Positions 20,917 through 29,682 of a DNA stretch of 64,000 nt are shown here, piece by piece. A model generated the notes under the pieces. It saw only the letters and a list, made by a program, of their open reading frames with translations, had not been told where the DNA came from and ran no database searches. How positions within the stretch are numbered: position 1 is the first letter of the stretch; the number at the start of each line of letters is the position of its first letter. Origin of the DNA: Bacteroidaceae bacterium (GTDB lineage Bacteria > Bacteroidota > Bacteroidia > Bacteroidales > Bacteroidaceae); contig JAKSIO010000008.1 in assembly GCA_024398785.1 (NCBI GenBank), positions 1-64,000 on the forward strand, in the 5' to 3' direction. Both the position numbers and the translations under genes were made by a program.

Positions 20917-22102
20917 GCAGTTCCAAAGCGCTTGTTACGCGTTTGAATGCTTCACGGATTTTGTCATCGCTAGTAGCGTAGCTGAAGCGGATACATTCAG
21001 GAGAGCCAAACGCAGTACCACCTACAGTTGCTACATGTCCAACCTCAAGCAGGAACATGGCAAGATCTTCTGCAGTGTTGATTGTTCTGTCCTGATACTT
21101 CTTACCGAAATATGAATCGATTTTCGGGAACAGATAGAAAGCACCCTGAGGATTGTTCACTTCAAAACCAGGGACTTTACGGGCAAGATCAACTATAAGG
21201 TCACGACGACGCTGGAACACCTTACGCATGGCCTCCACATCGTCCTGAGGTCCCAAGAATGCAGCCTCGGCTGCCTTTTGAGCAACAGAACAAGTTCCGC
21301 TGGTATACTGTCCCTGCAACTTGTTGCAAGCCTTGATAATCCACTCTGCACCAGCAATGAAACCTATACGCCAGCCTGTCATAGCATAAGCCTTTGACAC
21401 ACCGTTGACAACTATTACGCGGTCAAAAATTTCAGGGAACTGTGCAAGAGAATAATGTTCTCCTATAAAATTGATATGTTCGTAAATCTCGTCAGAGATA
21501 ACATAAATGTCGGGATGTTTTGCTATAACTGCAGCAAGCGATGCCAACTCCTCTTTTGTATATACAGAGCCTGTAGGGTTTGAAGGAGAGCAAAGCATAA
21601 CAGCCTTGGTTTTGGGAGTAATTGCAGCTTCCAGCTGTTCTGCAGATATTTTGAAATCCTGCTGTATTGTCGACTTTATGACAACAGGTGTTCCGTCTGC
21701 CATCTTGACCATTTCAGGATAGCTGACCCAGCATGGAGATGGAAGAATAACTTCGTCGCCCTGACCGACAAGAGCCATCAAGGCATTACAGATAGCCTGT
21801 TTTGCACCTGTTGATACAAGAATCTGAGATTCTGTATAGGAAAGATTATTTTCTTTCTTGAGCTTTTCAACAATAGCTTTTCTTAATGACAGATATCCAG
21901 GAACTGGTGAATAACGTGAGAAATTATCGTCAATTGCTTTTTTGGCAGCCTGTTTGACATAATCCGGTGTATTGAAATCCGGTTCACCCACGCTCATGTT
22001 CACTACATCAACTCCCTTTGCAGACAGTTCGGCACTCTTTTGAGCCATTGCGAAAGTAGCCGATGCTGCGAGTCGATTGATTCTGTCTGACAATTGTCCC
22101 AT
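20909..22102 (-). CDS. Pyridoxal-phosphate aminotransferase, aspartate aminotransferase family (class I/II)
   Basis: A fold-type I aminotransferase of 397 aa, close in sequence to the Bacteroidetes/Thermus-type aspartate aminotransferases. Visible are VNMSVGEPDFNTPDYV, STGAKQAICNALMAL, CSPSNPTGSVYTKEEL, the Tyr/Asp pocket VISDEIYEHI and the PLP-lysine loop VNGVSKAYAMTGWRIGF. Aspartate is the likely substrate, but a broader range cannot be excluded. The lptF/G-type gene lies 10 nt upstream on the same strand, so the two are probably cotranscribed. Confidence 0.93.
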   Translation of the reverse strand: MGQLSDRINRLAASATFAMAQKSAELSAKGVDVVNMSVGEPDFNTPDYVKQAAKKAIDDNFSRYSPVPGYLSLRKAIVEKLKKENNLSYTESQILVSTGAKQAICNALMALVGQGDEVILPSPCWVSYPEMVKMADGTPVVIKSTIQQDFKISAEQLEAAITPKTKAVMLCSPSNPTGSVYTKEELASLAAVIAKHPDIYVISDEIYEHINFIGEHYSLAQFPEIFDRVIVVNGVSKAYAMTGWRIGFIAGAEWIIKACNKLQGQYTSGTCSVAQKAAEAAFLGPQDDVEAMRKVFQRRRDLIVDLARKVPGFEVNNPQGAFYLFPKIDSYFGKKYQDRTINTAEDLAMFLLEVGHVATVGGTAFGSPECIRFSYATSDDKIREAFKRVTSALELLK

Positions 22103-22112
22103 AATATAATAA

Positions 22113-24014
22113 TTATTGTGTTATTTTTCCAGTCTGTAAATATTCAATCAGTTTTCCTGACACATTTTTGATTGTTGCAAGAGAGCTGATTACCGATCTT
22201 TCAAACAAAAATGCACGTATTCTGAAAAGAACGCCCAAAGGTAGTAAAATTCCTACAATATTGTTCAAAAATTTATGTTTGAAAGGAGCAAACATTCCGA
22301 AAACTCTTAAAAAAGGCATCTGGTTAATCAAATCAAGTATCACAGCATTACGGCTGTTGCCCAACTCATTGACCACCCATTCAAGGTATGACGAAATATT
22401 TTCAAGAGCCTCATTTTTATATTCCTTAAAGAATAATGTATAGTAATTCGGGTGTTTCACAGTCCATTTCTTCTCAGCATGATAAACGTCAATCTGCTCC
22501 AACAAGTCATTAAGCATGCCCACACAACCGGCGGCATCGGGTTCTTCAATAATAACCTCCTTGCAAAGAATATTTCGTTTGACACGACCTCCGAACCAGT
22601 ATCTGAAAAAGGATTTGTACACATCCCACTGGAATACGCCGGAATCCTTATTGGCCTGAACGGTAAAGAACACACTCAACGGCAACAGTATCAGAGTACT
22701 GAACCAGCACCCCATAATATTCCAGTCACCTTCTCTGAACAGTTTCTCGCCCTTTATAGAAGTAATGTATGATAGAATAAATGTAAGAACCGAGACTATT
22801 ACCGGAACACCAAGACCGCCTTTTCTTATTATGGCTCCCAAAGGTGCACCTATGAAAAAGAAGATAAGAATTGATATGGATAGCGATATTTTCTTCATCC
22901 ATTCTATCCAATGCTTTCTGACATTCTTTGAAATATACGACATCTGGTTCTTATCCATCCTGAGCTGAGAGCTCAAAGAACTTACATGTTTTTTTACATT
23001 TTCTCTATATTTGAGCTGTTCATTTCGCGTAGCAAGATTGAAAACGCTGTCGCTTTTAATATATGCTTGCCCCTGAGTTTTCAATTTGACTGAATCCTGT
23101 GAACTTAATCTGTACCTGGACAATCCCTGTATCATGTAAGAATCCATAACCCCTTGTCCCTGGTCATCCAGTCTGACATTCAGAGAGTCTATGGTATACA
23201 TAATCATTGACATATTCTTGCTCGCAGCATATCCGCCCATCTGGTTTGCATCAACAACATCAAAACCTGAATCAAAATCCAACAGAAGATGTTTTTCCTT
23301 AAAGGCTTCTCTCATGTAAGGAACATTCTCTCTGTCAAATTGCTGATCATTCAAATTACGGCTCTGCACTCCGTCATACAGGTGCAAATACAGATGTTTC
23401 TGATCTGCAGTTGTTGTCAGTTTTCCTGAATCAGCAACAATAACCTTTGTATCGTCATAAGAACCTGAACGCAAGTCATAAATGATGACATCGTACAGCA
23501 TACCGGTCTTGCCGTCCTTATGCCTTACATAAAAATTCAGGCCTGGCACACGATCATAGAATTCCCCTTCCGGAATATCAAGTTCCGGCGACTTGGTTTG
23601 CATAGTCGCTATAAGGGAATACATTTGCCTTGTGGCATTGGGCACAGTGTAATTCTGGAAATAGAACGACAATCCTGCAAGAAAGACACAAAAAATAATA
23701 AGGGGTTGCATAACTCTGAGAAGAGATATGCCGGCCGTCTTCATTGCAATCAGTTCAGAATTCTCTCCAAAATTACCAAAAGTAATAAGCGATGCCAGAA
23801 GAACCGCCAGTGGCAATGCCTGCGGCACAAGTGTCAGCGATGAATAATAAAAAAATTTTGAAATGATTATCATGCCAAGTCCCTTCCCGACAAGTTCTTC
23901 GACATAACGCCATAATATGTTCATAATCAAAATGAACAGGCATATAAAGAATGTTCCTATAAACAACAACAGGAAACTCTTCAGAATAAATATGTCAAGT
24001 TTTTTGGGACGCAC
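22113..24014 (-). CDS. LptF/LptG family permease (YjgP/YjgQ)
   Basis: LptF/G permeases with LptB move lipopolysaccharide out of the inner membrane. The protein is ~633 aa, longer than E. coli LptF/G (~360 aa) as is common in this phylum. It has N-terminal helices (KSFLLLFIGTFFICLFILIM), TM2-3, a large periplasmic jellyroll-like middle and C-terminal helices (IGAPLGAIIRKGGLGVPVIV), then a ~180-residue extra cytoplasmic tail. The open frame reaches a TTG at 24054-24056, but that codon lies inside the -7 promoter box. The GTG at 24012-24014 (MRPKKLDIFILKSF) is chosen instead. Confidence 0.88.
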   Translation of the reverse strand: MRPKKLDIFILKSFLLLFIGTFFICLFILIMNILWRYVEELVGKGLGMIIISKFFYYSSLTLVPQALPLAVLLASLITFGNFGENSELIAMKTAGISLLRVMQPLIIFCVFLAGLSFYFQNYTVPNATRQMYSLIATMQTKSPELDIPEGEFYDRVPGLNFYVRHKDGKTGMLYDVIIYDLRSGSYDDTKVIVADSGKLTTTADQKHLYLHLYDGVQSRNLNDQQFDRENVPYMREAFKEKHLLLDFDSGFDVVDANQMGGYAASKNMSMIMYTIDSLNVRLDDQGQGVMDSYMIQGLSRYRLSSQDSVKLKTQGQAYIKSDSVFNLATRNEQLKYRENVKKHVSSLSSQLRMDKNQMSYISKNVRKHWIEWMKKISLSISILIFFFIGAPLGAIIRKGGLGVPVIVSVLTFILSYITSIKGEKLFREGDWNIMGCWFSTLILLPLSVFFTVQANKDSGVFQWDVYKSFFRYWFGGRVKRNILCKEVIIEEPDAAGCVGMLNDLLEQIDVYHAEKKWTVKHPNYYTLFFKEYKNEALENISSYLEWVVNELGNSRNAVILDLINQMPFLRVFGMFAPFKHKFLNNIVGILLPLGVLFRIRAFLFERSVISSLATIKNVSGKLIEYLQTGKITQ

Positions 24015-24053
24015 TCTAACAAAAGAAACGCACAAACGCTCTTTACCAAAGTG

Positions 24054-24082
24054 CAAAGGTATAAAGAATCAGGCAAAAACAA
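24054..24082 (-). promoter_or_regulatory. Promoter of the lptF/G-aminotransferase unit
   Basis: The -7 box TACCTTTG (24054-24061) and TTG (24080-24082) are 18 nt apart on the minus strand. This placement excludes the TTG within the box as a start codon. Confidence 0.6.
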
Positions 24083-24105
24083 GGCCAGTTAACTAAAAAA
24101 AAGTA

Positions 24106-24504
24106 CTACAGGCCTTTCCTGTGCAATTCTTCAATAGCAGAATTCCATATACTTCGAACATCATCCAGTTCTGTACCATCGGCAAAATCTATAATTTCCA
24201 GCGCATAAGTCTGAGTGAGTTCATTGCGAGTTATGCGAATCTCAAAATACGTTCCCGGCAACGAATCCAGCCAATGAAAACGGACATATGTAAATTGGCG
24301 GCAATTAATAAGATCCGCATCGCGTGATTCATTCTTGCCCCATGTAAAGGAATATGTTTTATTGCTGATTTTAACACTGTCTGCAAACCATGATTCAAGA
24401 CCTGGGGCAGTTGAAATTGCATCCCATATCATAGTAAGTGACGTAGAATTGAGTTCATACTCTAGTTCAACCTTCTTTCCATTCAATTGATTTTGATTTA
24501 CCAT
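24106..24504 (-). CDS. START-like domain protein (SRPBCC/AHSA1-type fold)
   Basis: A 132-aa cytoplasmic protein with no signal peptide. ELEYELNSTSLTMIWDAIST, GLESWFADSVKI and the C-terminal helix DDVRSIWNSAIEELHRKGL are typical of the Bacteroidetes START-like family, related to AHSA1/SRPBCC ligand-binding folds. No ligand or function is known to me. The frame opens at a TTG three codons upstream, but the ATG at 24502-24504 is preferred. It lies between rplS and the lptF/G gene on the same strand. Confidence 0.8.
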   Translation of the reverse strand: MVNQNQLNGKKVELEYELNSTSLTMIWDAISTAPGLESWFADSVKISNKTYSFTWGKNESRDADLINCRQFTYVRFHWLDSLPGTYFEIRITRNELTQTYALEIIDFADGTELDDVRSIWNSAIEELHRKGL

Positions 24505-24574
24505 AAGAACCAAAATTTAATTCAACCTGTTTTTGCAAAGAAAAGTAAACAAATTAAAAAAAACAAATATTATC

Positions 24575-24612
24575 ATTAAAAAAGGGTGACTGAAAAATCA
24601 GCCACCCTTTTA
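24575..24612 (-). terminator. Terminator after rplS
   Basis: AAAGGGTG...CACCCTTT-type stem extended by CTGA/TCAG (with mismatch), followed on the minus strand by a T-run. Confidence 0.88.
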
Positions 24613-24630
24613 TTTTTTTCAAGCAGTATG

Positions 24631-24990
24631 TCAACCGTTTGAACGCTGCTCCTGAATACGAGCTTTTTTACCTGTAAGTCCGCGCAAATAATACAACTTG
24701 GCACGACGTACAACACCGACTTTATTAACCTCGATGCTTGCGATAGCCGGAGAACTGATAGGGAAGATACGCTCAACGCCTACAGTACCTGACATTTTTC
24801 TTACAGTGAAGCGACGGTTGTCTGCATGACCGCAGATTTTGATAACTACACCACGATAGAGCTGGATACGCTCCTTGTTACCTTCGGTAATACGATAAGC
24901 AACTGTTACAGTGTCACCGGCTTTGAATTCAGGAAATTTACCTTCATTACCTGTTGCAAAAGCCTGCTCTGCTACTTTGATTAAATCCAT
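24631..24990 (-). CDS. rplS: 50S ribosomal protein L19
   Basis: L19 sits at the 30S-50S interface. The 119 aa start [20 protein letters not shown] and contain [28 protein letters not shown] and the signature [19 protein letters not shown]. The frame is open 14 codons further upstream, but the ATG at 24988-24990 matches the family. It stands alone with its own promoter and terminator, outside the usual rpsP-rimM-trmD-rplS cluster. Confidence 0.98.
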   Translation of the reverse strand: MDLIKVAEQAFATGNEGKFPEFKAGDTVTVAYRITEGNKERIQLYRGVVIKICGHADNRRFTVRKMSGTVGVERIFPISSPAIASIEVNKVGVVRRAKLYYLRGLTGKKARIQEQRSNG

Positions 24991-25077
24991 TGTTTTAAAA
25001 AAATATAGATTACTATTAGCTAGCCGCAACATACCAGGTTACTCTTTCCCTGACAGCGATTGGGGCCAAAGCGGGTG

Positions 25078-25107
25078 CAAAGGTACACATTTTTTTTACT
25101 CGACAAA
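25078..25107 (-). promoter_or_regulatory. Promoter of rplS
   Basis: The minus strand has TACCTTTG (25078-25085) followed by CACCCGC, and TTTG at 25104-25107, 18 nt apart. It is divergent from the azlC promoter. Confidence 0.65.
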
Positions 25108-25127
25108 ATTTTTGCATCAACTTTTTA

Positions 25128-25135
25128 TACCTTTG
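25128..25135 (+). promoter_or_regulatory. -7 box of azlCD
   Basis: TACCTTTG followed by CACCCGC, the same box and downstream bases as the divergent rplS promoter. TTTG at 25111-25114 is closer (13 nt) than the usual spacing. Confidence 0.55.
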
Positions 25136-25157
25136 CACCCGCAAACAGAAAATTCAG

Positions 25158-25898
25158 ATGAACACAAACGATGTCAACGCCAGCGGGTCGGCTCTATTCA
25201 AGCGCGGTATCCGCAACGGAATTCCAATCGGATTAGGATATCTGGCGGTATCTTTTTCGCTCGGCATTGCAGCATGCAACGTTGGCCTCAATGGATCACA
25301 GAGTTTCTGGGCAAGCATATTATGTCTGGCATCTGCAGGAGAATTTGCTGGTTTCACACTGATAGGAGCCGGAGCTTCATATCTGGAGATTGCAATAATG
25401 ACTCTGGTTGTAAATGCACGTTATATGCTCATGAGCTGCTCAATGAGCCAGCGCATGTCTCCAGACACAAAGTTATTTCACAGATTCGCCATGGCCTACT
25501 CCATTACAGATGAATTGTTTGCCATTGCTATAGCACGGCCTGGATATTTAAGACCCGAATATTCATATGGAGCAACACTTGCATCAGCCCCGCTATGGGG
25601 AATCGGCACAGTTCTGGGCTGTCTGTTAGGCAACATCATGCCGGTCAGCCTGATAAGCGCATTCAGCGTAGCATTGTTCGGTATGTTTTTGGCTGTGATA
25701 ATTCCGCCGGCAAGAAAAAACAAGGTAATAGCAGTTCTGATACTCATTTGTTTCGGACTCAGTACAGCAGCACATTATATGCCATCCCTGCAATCCATAC
25801 CTACAGGAACCAAAACAATTGTTCTGACTATTGTAATATCGGCACTGGCCGCCATTTTCTTTCCACACCAGACAGAAGAGGAATCCCATGCAGAATAA
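25158..25898 (+). CDS. azlC: AzlC family branched-chain amino acid exporter subunit
   Basis: AzlC with AzlD exports branched-chain amino acids or analogues. The 246 aa have the family start FKRGIRNGIPIGLGYLAVSF, the loop LASAGEFAGFTLIGAGASYL, NARYMLMSCSMSQRM, and several hydrophobic helices, the last ending in a short cytoplasmic HQTEEESH tail. It overlaps azlD by 11 nt, which suggests coupling. No Lrp-type regulator is adjacent. Confidence 0.93.
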   Translation: MNTNDVNASGSALFKRGIRNGIPIGLGYLAVSFSLGIAACNVGLNGSQSFWASILCLASAGEFAGFTLIGAGASYLEIAIMTLVVNARYMLMSCSMSQRMSPDTKLFHRFAMAYSITDELFAIAIARPGYLRPEYSYGATLASAPLWGIGTVLGCLLGNIMPVSLISAFSVALFGMFLAVIIPPARKNKVIAVLILICFGLSTAAHYMPSLQSIPTGTKTIVLTIVISALAAIFFPHQTEEESHAE

Positions 25899-26190
25899 AA
25901 TAATCTACATAGCAATCATGGCAGCGGTAACATACGCAGTACGTCTGTTACCATTGATTCTGATACGGACGCAGATTAAGAACAGATTTATACAGTCATT
26001 TTTATACTACATTCCGTACGTGACTTTGGCCATTATGACTTTTCCTGCCATAATCGAGGCCACACAAACACCTATTTCGGGAACTGCAGCATTGATATTG
26101 GGAATAGTAGCCGCATGGTGCGGAGCAGGATTATTTGACGTCTCAGTCATCTGTTGCCTGCTTGTTTTCATTCTGGAACGGTTTATCTGA
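25888..26190 (+). CDS. azlD: AzlD family branched-chain amino acid exporter subunit
   Basis: The small partner of AzlC. The 100 aa have four hydrophobic segments and the family motif AAVTYAVRLLPLILIRTQIK near the N-terminus, then YIPYVTLAIMTFPAIIEA. The start codon lies inside azlC. It ends 12 nt before the convergent porT-like gene. Confidence 0.92.
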   Translation: MQNKIIYIAIMAAVTYAVRLLPLILIRTQIKNRFIQSFLYYIPYVTLAIMTFPAIIEATQTPISGTAALILGIVAAWCGAGLFDVSVICCLLVFILERFI

Positions 26191-26201
26191 AATTCCATTC
26201 C

Positions 26202-26930
26202 CTACTCAAAATACAGAGTAAATGCAACTATCTTGTTGTAGATGCTGTTTACAGACTCTGTGTATTTAAGCATATTCTTGTCTTTCAAGTCTGTCCGCTT
26301 GCTGCATAACATATTGCGCAGACCGAAACAGAATTTCAGTTCAGGTATCAGTTTGAAGTAATCGTAATAGATTTCACCGCCGAATGCAATCTCTATCATA
26401 CAATCTGATTTATTCAATAAAATTTCCTTGTCTTTCTTGACGGTCAGATCTGCTACCGGCAGTACACCTACCAGTGCGTATGGTCTGAAATTAACATGCC
26501 TTGGGCCAGCAATCTTGAGTTCAAGCGGCAGTCCTACATATGTTGACTTGATTATTTGGGTACTCCTTTTATTATTAAGCTGATCACAGAAACCAACCGT
26601 TCTTTCACCGAAAAACAATGTGGGAACTATACGAAGTTCCATGAATTCGTTCAATCTGAGTGCTCCCAGCACCCCCACATTAAAACCTGGAGCGTAGCTC
26701 TCTGTTTGTGCATACCATTTCTGCACTTCACCGTCCTGGGATTGTGGACTGAATGTCATACCATTATTATTGATGGTCAGGTATTGCGTGTTGAGACCAA
26801 CTGAAAACCCCCAATGCCACACCCTGCTGTCAATAAACGGGCGTCTCATGACTCTATCTTGTGCGCTTGCACATAGAACCATAATACAGGCTAATATTAC
26901 AAGTATGAATTTTTTCAATCGGTCTGTCAT
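26202..26930 (-). CDS. porT: Outer-membrane beta-barrel protein, PorT family (type IX secretion)
   Basis: PorT/SprT is an outer-membrane protein required for type IX secretion in Porphyromonas and Flavobacterium. The 242 aa have a signal peptide (VILACIMVLCASAQ, cut near residue 23), then RRPFIDSRVWHWGFSVGLN, alternating beta strands, RPYALVGVLPVADLTVKK and the C-terminal strands YFKLIPELKFCFGLRN and VAFTLYFE, ending in an aromatic-rich strand as expected for a barrel. The PorU gene is in the same window. A generic porin-family protein is the alternative. Confidence 0.78.
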   Translation of the reverse strand: MTDRLKKFILVILACIMVLCASAQDRVMRRPFIDSRVWHWGFSVGLNTQYLTINNNGMTFSPQSQDGEVQKWYAQTESYAPGFNVGVLGALRLNEFMELRIVPTLFFGERTVGFCDQLNNKRSTQIIKSTYVGLPLELKIAGPRHVNFRPYALVGVLPVADLTVKKDKEILLNKSDCMIEIAFGGEIYYDYFKLIPELKFCFGLRNMLCSKRTDLKDKNMLKYTESVNSIYNKIVAFTLYFE

Positions 26931-26970
26931 TTGATATACAGGTAAAATAACGAAATTTTGAAGAGATTAT

Positions 26971-27001
26971 TTTGATATCCATTACAAATAAGTTATCTTT
27001 G
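26971..27001 (+). promoter_or_regulatory. Promoter of the ferredoxin gene
   Basis: TTTG (26971-26974), 19 nt, TATCTTTG (26994-27001). The ATG follows at 27026. This is a textbook Bacteroidetes promoter. Confidence 0.75.
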
Positions 27002-27025
27002 CAACAAATATTAAAAACAAACAAT

Positions 27026-27193
27026 ATGGCTTACGTAATTAGTGACGATTGTATCGCTTGCGGTACATGTATCGATGAATGTCCGTCAGAGGCTATCTCA
27101 GCAGGTGATAAATATTCTATTGATGCTGATAAGTGTGTAGATTGCGGTACATGTGCAAGTGTTTGTCCGCAGGAAGCAATTCACGAAGGCTGA
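27026..27193 (+). CDS. Small 2[4Fe-4S] ferredoxin
   Basis: An electron carrier of 55 aa with two clusters' worth of cysteines: CIACGTCIDECP and CVDCGTCASVCP. This is the clostridial-type bacterial ferredoxin. In anaerobes it serves pyruvate:ferredoxin oxidoreductase, hydrogenase or Rnf. The frame is open 18 codons upstream, but that part covers the promoter, so the ATG at 27026-27028 is used. It is a single-gene unit between its own promoter and terminator. Confidence 0.97.
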   Translation: MAYVISDDCIACGTCIDECPSEAISAGDKYSIDADKCVDCGTCASVCPQEAIHEG

Positions 27194-27216
27194 TCAATAC
27201 GGACTTCAAAAAGACA

Positions 27217-27247
27217 GAAGGTGGCTGTTGCAGTCACCTTTTTTATT
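27217..27247 (+). terminator. Terminator of the ferredoxin gene
   Basis: AAGGTGGCTG / CAGTCACCTT stem with a 3-nt loop, followed by a T-run. Confidence 0.9.
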
Positions 27248-27268
27248 TTCAAAAAAACTTGCCATGAA

Positions 27269-27300
27269 TTTGCAGGTATTAAAAGATTATATTAATTTTG
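27269..27300 (+). promoter_or_regulatory. Promoter of tRNA-Met
   Basis: TTTG (27269-27272), 20 nt, TAATTTTG (27293-27300), followed by CACCCGC, as in the rplS and azlC promoters. Confidence 0.7.
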
Positions 27301-27319
27301 CACCCGCAAAAGCAATGAT

Positions 27320-27393
27320 GGCGGGATAGCTCAGCTGGTTAGAGCGCATGATTCATAATCATGAGGTCCCCGGTTCAATCCCGGGTCCCGCTA
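27320..27393 (+). tRNA. tRNA-Met (CAU)
   Basis: A full cloverleaf of 74 nt: acceptor GGCGGGA/TCCCGCT, D-arm GCTCAGCTGGTTAGAGC, anticodon stem CATGA/TCATG with loop TTCATAA, T-arm CCCGGTTCAATCCCGGG, discriminator A. CCA is not encoded. It has an elongator-Met appearance (G1-U72 wobble, not the C1-A72 mismatch of initiators). A lysidine-modified tRNA-Ile2 cannot be fully excluded. Confidence 0.95.
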
Positions 27394-27400
27394 CAAAAAA

Positions 27401-27434
27401 AACTCCCGAACTGTTCCAGTCCGGGAGTTTTTAT
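27401..27434. terminator. Bidirectional terminator between tRNA-Met and ackA
   Basis: AACTCCCG/CGGGAGTT stem with A-run before and T-run after. It can end both the plus-strand tRNA and the minus-strand pta-ackA transcript. Confidence 0.88.
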
Positions 27435-27451
27435 ATTTGACGGCAAGGGCC

Positions 27452-28654
27452 TTATTTCAGAATATCCACTGTATCGCGGGCAATCATAAGTTCCTCGTCG
27501 GTAGGAAGCACAACAACCTTTACCTTTGAATCGGGAGTAGAGATGATGCCATCGGCACCGAACTTGATACCTTCATTTATCTTTTCATCGATCTTGATTC
27601 CAAGGAATTCCATGTTTTGGCAAACAGCCTGACGGATCTCGTCACGGTTCTCTCCTACACCACCGGTAAAGACAATAACGTCAACGCCGCCCATAGCTGC
27701 AGCAAAAGCACCGATATATTTCTTTATGCGGTATGCATACATTTTCTTGGCAAGCGCAGCACGTTCGCTACCCTGCTCCATGGCTGCATGGACTTCGCGC
27801 ATATCGGACGATGCTCCGGAAATACCAAGAAGACCGGATTTCTTGTTGAGCATATTCATAACCTGAGATTCGTTCATATGCTCTTTTTCCATAAGGTATG
27901 TAACAGCACCGGCATCGATGTCACCGCTACGTGTGCCCATCATAATACCCTCGAGCGGAGTAAGGCCCATTGTAGTATCTACGCTCTTGCCGTCCATAAC
28001 TGCAGAAATACTGCCACCGTTACCAATGTGGCATGTGATTATCTTTGAACCCTCGGCCTTGATGCCAAGATAGTTGCAGATTTCCTGAGATACGTAACGG
28101 TGCGATGTTCCGTGGAAGCCGTAACGGCGAACGCCATATTTCTGATAGTATTCGTAAGGAATGGCATAGAGATATGCGTATGCAGGCATAGTCTGATGGA
28201 ATGCCGTATCAAAAACACCTATCTGAGGAACATTTGGAAGAAGTTCCTTAACAGCCTCAACACCTTTCAGGTTGGCAGGATTGTGCAACGGCGCAAGATC
28301 ACTGCAGGCAGCAAAAGCTTCAAGAACTTCTGGAGTAAGCAGAACACTCTTGTTGAATTTCTCTCCTCCATGCACCATGCGGTGACCTACTGCAGAAATT
28401 TCGTCCAAAGATTTGACTACTCCGTATTCTTTACCTGTCAGAATCTCAAAAATAAACTTTACACCGCAAGTATGCTCCGGAATATCTTTCTCGATAACCT
28501 GTTTCTTTCCGTCCTTATCTGTAAGTTTCAGAAAAGAACCGGCCATACCTATTTTCTCAATTCCACCCTGAGCAATCACGCTCTCGCCGGCAGCCATATC
28601 AAACAACTTGTATTTGATGGAAGAACTGCCGCAATTCAATACCAATATTTTCAT
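27452..28654 (-). CDS. ackA: Acetate kinase
   Basis: It makes ATP and acetate from acetyl phosphate, the last step of acetate fermentation. The 400 aa begin MKILVLNCGSSSIKYKLFD (phosphate-binding motif) and include VGHRMVHGGEKFN, GFHGTSHRYVSQ, HIGNGGSISAV and GGVGENRDEIRQ of the ASKHA fold. The ATG at 28652-28654 is preferred over a TTG two codons upstream. It is 10 nt after pta. Confidence 0.98.
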   Translation of the reverse strand: MKILVLNCGSSSIKYKLFDMAAGESVIAQGGIEKIGMAGSFLKLTDKDGKKQVIEKDIPEHTCGVKFIFEILTGKEYGVVKSLDEISAVGHRMVHGGEKFNKSVLLTPEVLEAFAACSDLAPLHNPANLKGVEAVKELLPNVPQIGVFDTAFHQTMPAYAYLYAIPYEYYQKYGVRRYGFHGTSHRYVSQEICNYLGIKAEGSKIITCHIGNGGSISAVMDGKSVDTTMGLTPLEGIMMGTRSGDIDAGAVTYLMEKEHMNESQVMNMLNKKSGLLGISGASSDMREVHAAMEQGSERAALAKKMYAYRIKKYIGAFAAAMGGVDVIVFTGGVGENRDEIRQAVCQNMEFLGIKIDEKINEGIKFGADGIISTPDSKVKVVVLPTDEELMIARDTVDILK

Positions 28655-28664
28655 TTTCAAAATT

Positions 28665-29681
28665 TTAATTCTGTTGTTTGGCCGCCATAGCCTGATTGGC
28701 TGTAACAGCTACCATCTTATAGACATCGTCAATGGAACAACCGCGGGACAAATCGTTGACAGGACGTGCAATACCCTGAAGAATAGGTCCTATTGCATCA
28801 GCACCGGAAAAACGCTGAACAAGTTTGTAAGAAATGTTACCTGATTCAAGGTTGGGGAATACAAGAACATTAGCCTTTCCTGCAATTTCTGATCCAGGAG
28901 CCTTTGATGCGCCAACGAATGGAACAATGGCGGCATCGGCCTGCAGTTCACCGTCAATTTTCAAGTCGGGAGCCATGGCTTTTGCCTTTGCGGTTGCCTC
29001 AATAACCTTGTCAACAACCTCGTTCTTTGCAGAGCCTTTGGTTGAGAAGCTGAGCATTGCAACGCGCGGTTCCTTGAAACCGGCAACGGCAACAGCTGTC
29101 TGAGCAGAGCAAACGGCAATCTGAGCCAGCTGATCAGCATCCGGTACAGGAGTTACGGCGCAGTCGGCAAATACCAGAATACCATTTTCTCCGTATTCCT
29201 GTTTTGGCGTAATCATAATGAATGCACCCGATACACAGGAAACGCCGGGTTGCGTTTTGATAATCTGAAGAGCCGGACGCAAAACATTGCTGGTAGCATT
29301 GCGTGCACCTGCAAGCATACCGTCAGCTTTACCGTTCTTGATAAGTAAAGCTCCAAGATACAAAGGATCCTTAGCCTTTGCCTGAGCCTCCTCTATTGTC
29401 ATGCCTTTCTTCTTGCGAAGTTCAAAAAGCATATTTGTATAAAAATCATATTCGGGGTTATTGTTAGGGTCAATAAGTACAGCCTTATCAATATTTGACA
29501 ATCCCCACTGTTTTGAAAGCGATGCCACCTCTGCAGCATCACCAATCAGTACAATATTGGCAACACCGTCTGCTATTACACGATCGGCAGCCTTCAATGT
29601 ACGCTCTTCTGTAGCTTCTGGCAGAACAATTGTCTGTTTACAGGATTTTGCTCTTGCCACAATTTGATTCATTAAATCCAT
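28665..29681 (-). CDS. pta: Phosphate acetyltransferase
   Basis: It converts acetyl-CoA and phosphate to acetyl phosphate. The 338 aa are the short catalytic form with no N-terminal regulatory domain. Motifs include TIVLPEATEERTLKAADRV, GARNATSNVLRPALQIIKT, CVSGAFIM and VFPNLESGNISYKLVQR. It lies 1 nt after lpxH and directly upstream of ackA, the usual pta-ackA pair. Confidence 0.98.
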   Translation of the reverse strand: MDLMNQIVARAKSCKQTIVLPEATEERTLKAADRVIADGVANIVLIGDAAEVASLSKQWGLSNIDKAVLIDPNNNPEYDFYTNMLFELRKKKGMTIEEAQAKAKDPLYLGALLIKNGKADGMLAGARNATSNVLRPALQIIKTQPGVSCVSGAFIMITPKQEYGENGILVFADCAVTPVPDADQLAQIAVCSAQTAVAVAGFKEPRVAMLSFSTKGSAKNEVVDKVIEATAKAKAMAPDLKIDGELQADAAIVPFVGASKAPGSEIAGKANVLVFPNLESGNISYKLVQRFSGADAIGPILQGIARPVNDLSRGCSIDDVYKMVAVTANQAMAAKQQN

Positions 29682-29682
29682 T

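Noticed and set aside
24015-24056. TTG start of the LptF/G gene at 24056
   Set aside because: The codon lies within the -7 box, so it would not be in the mRNA.
27320-27393. tRNA-Ile2 (lysidine) instead of tRNA-Met
   Set aside because: Overall sequence resembles elongator Met, and no feature favours Ile2. It is kept as an alternative only.
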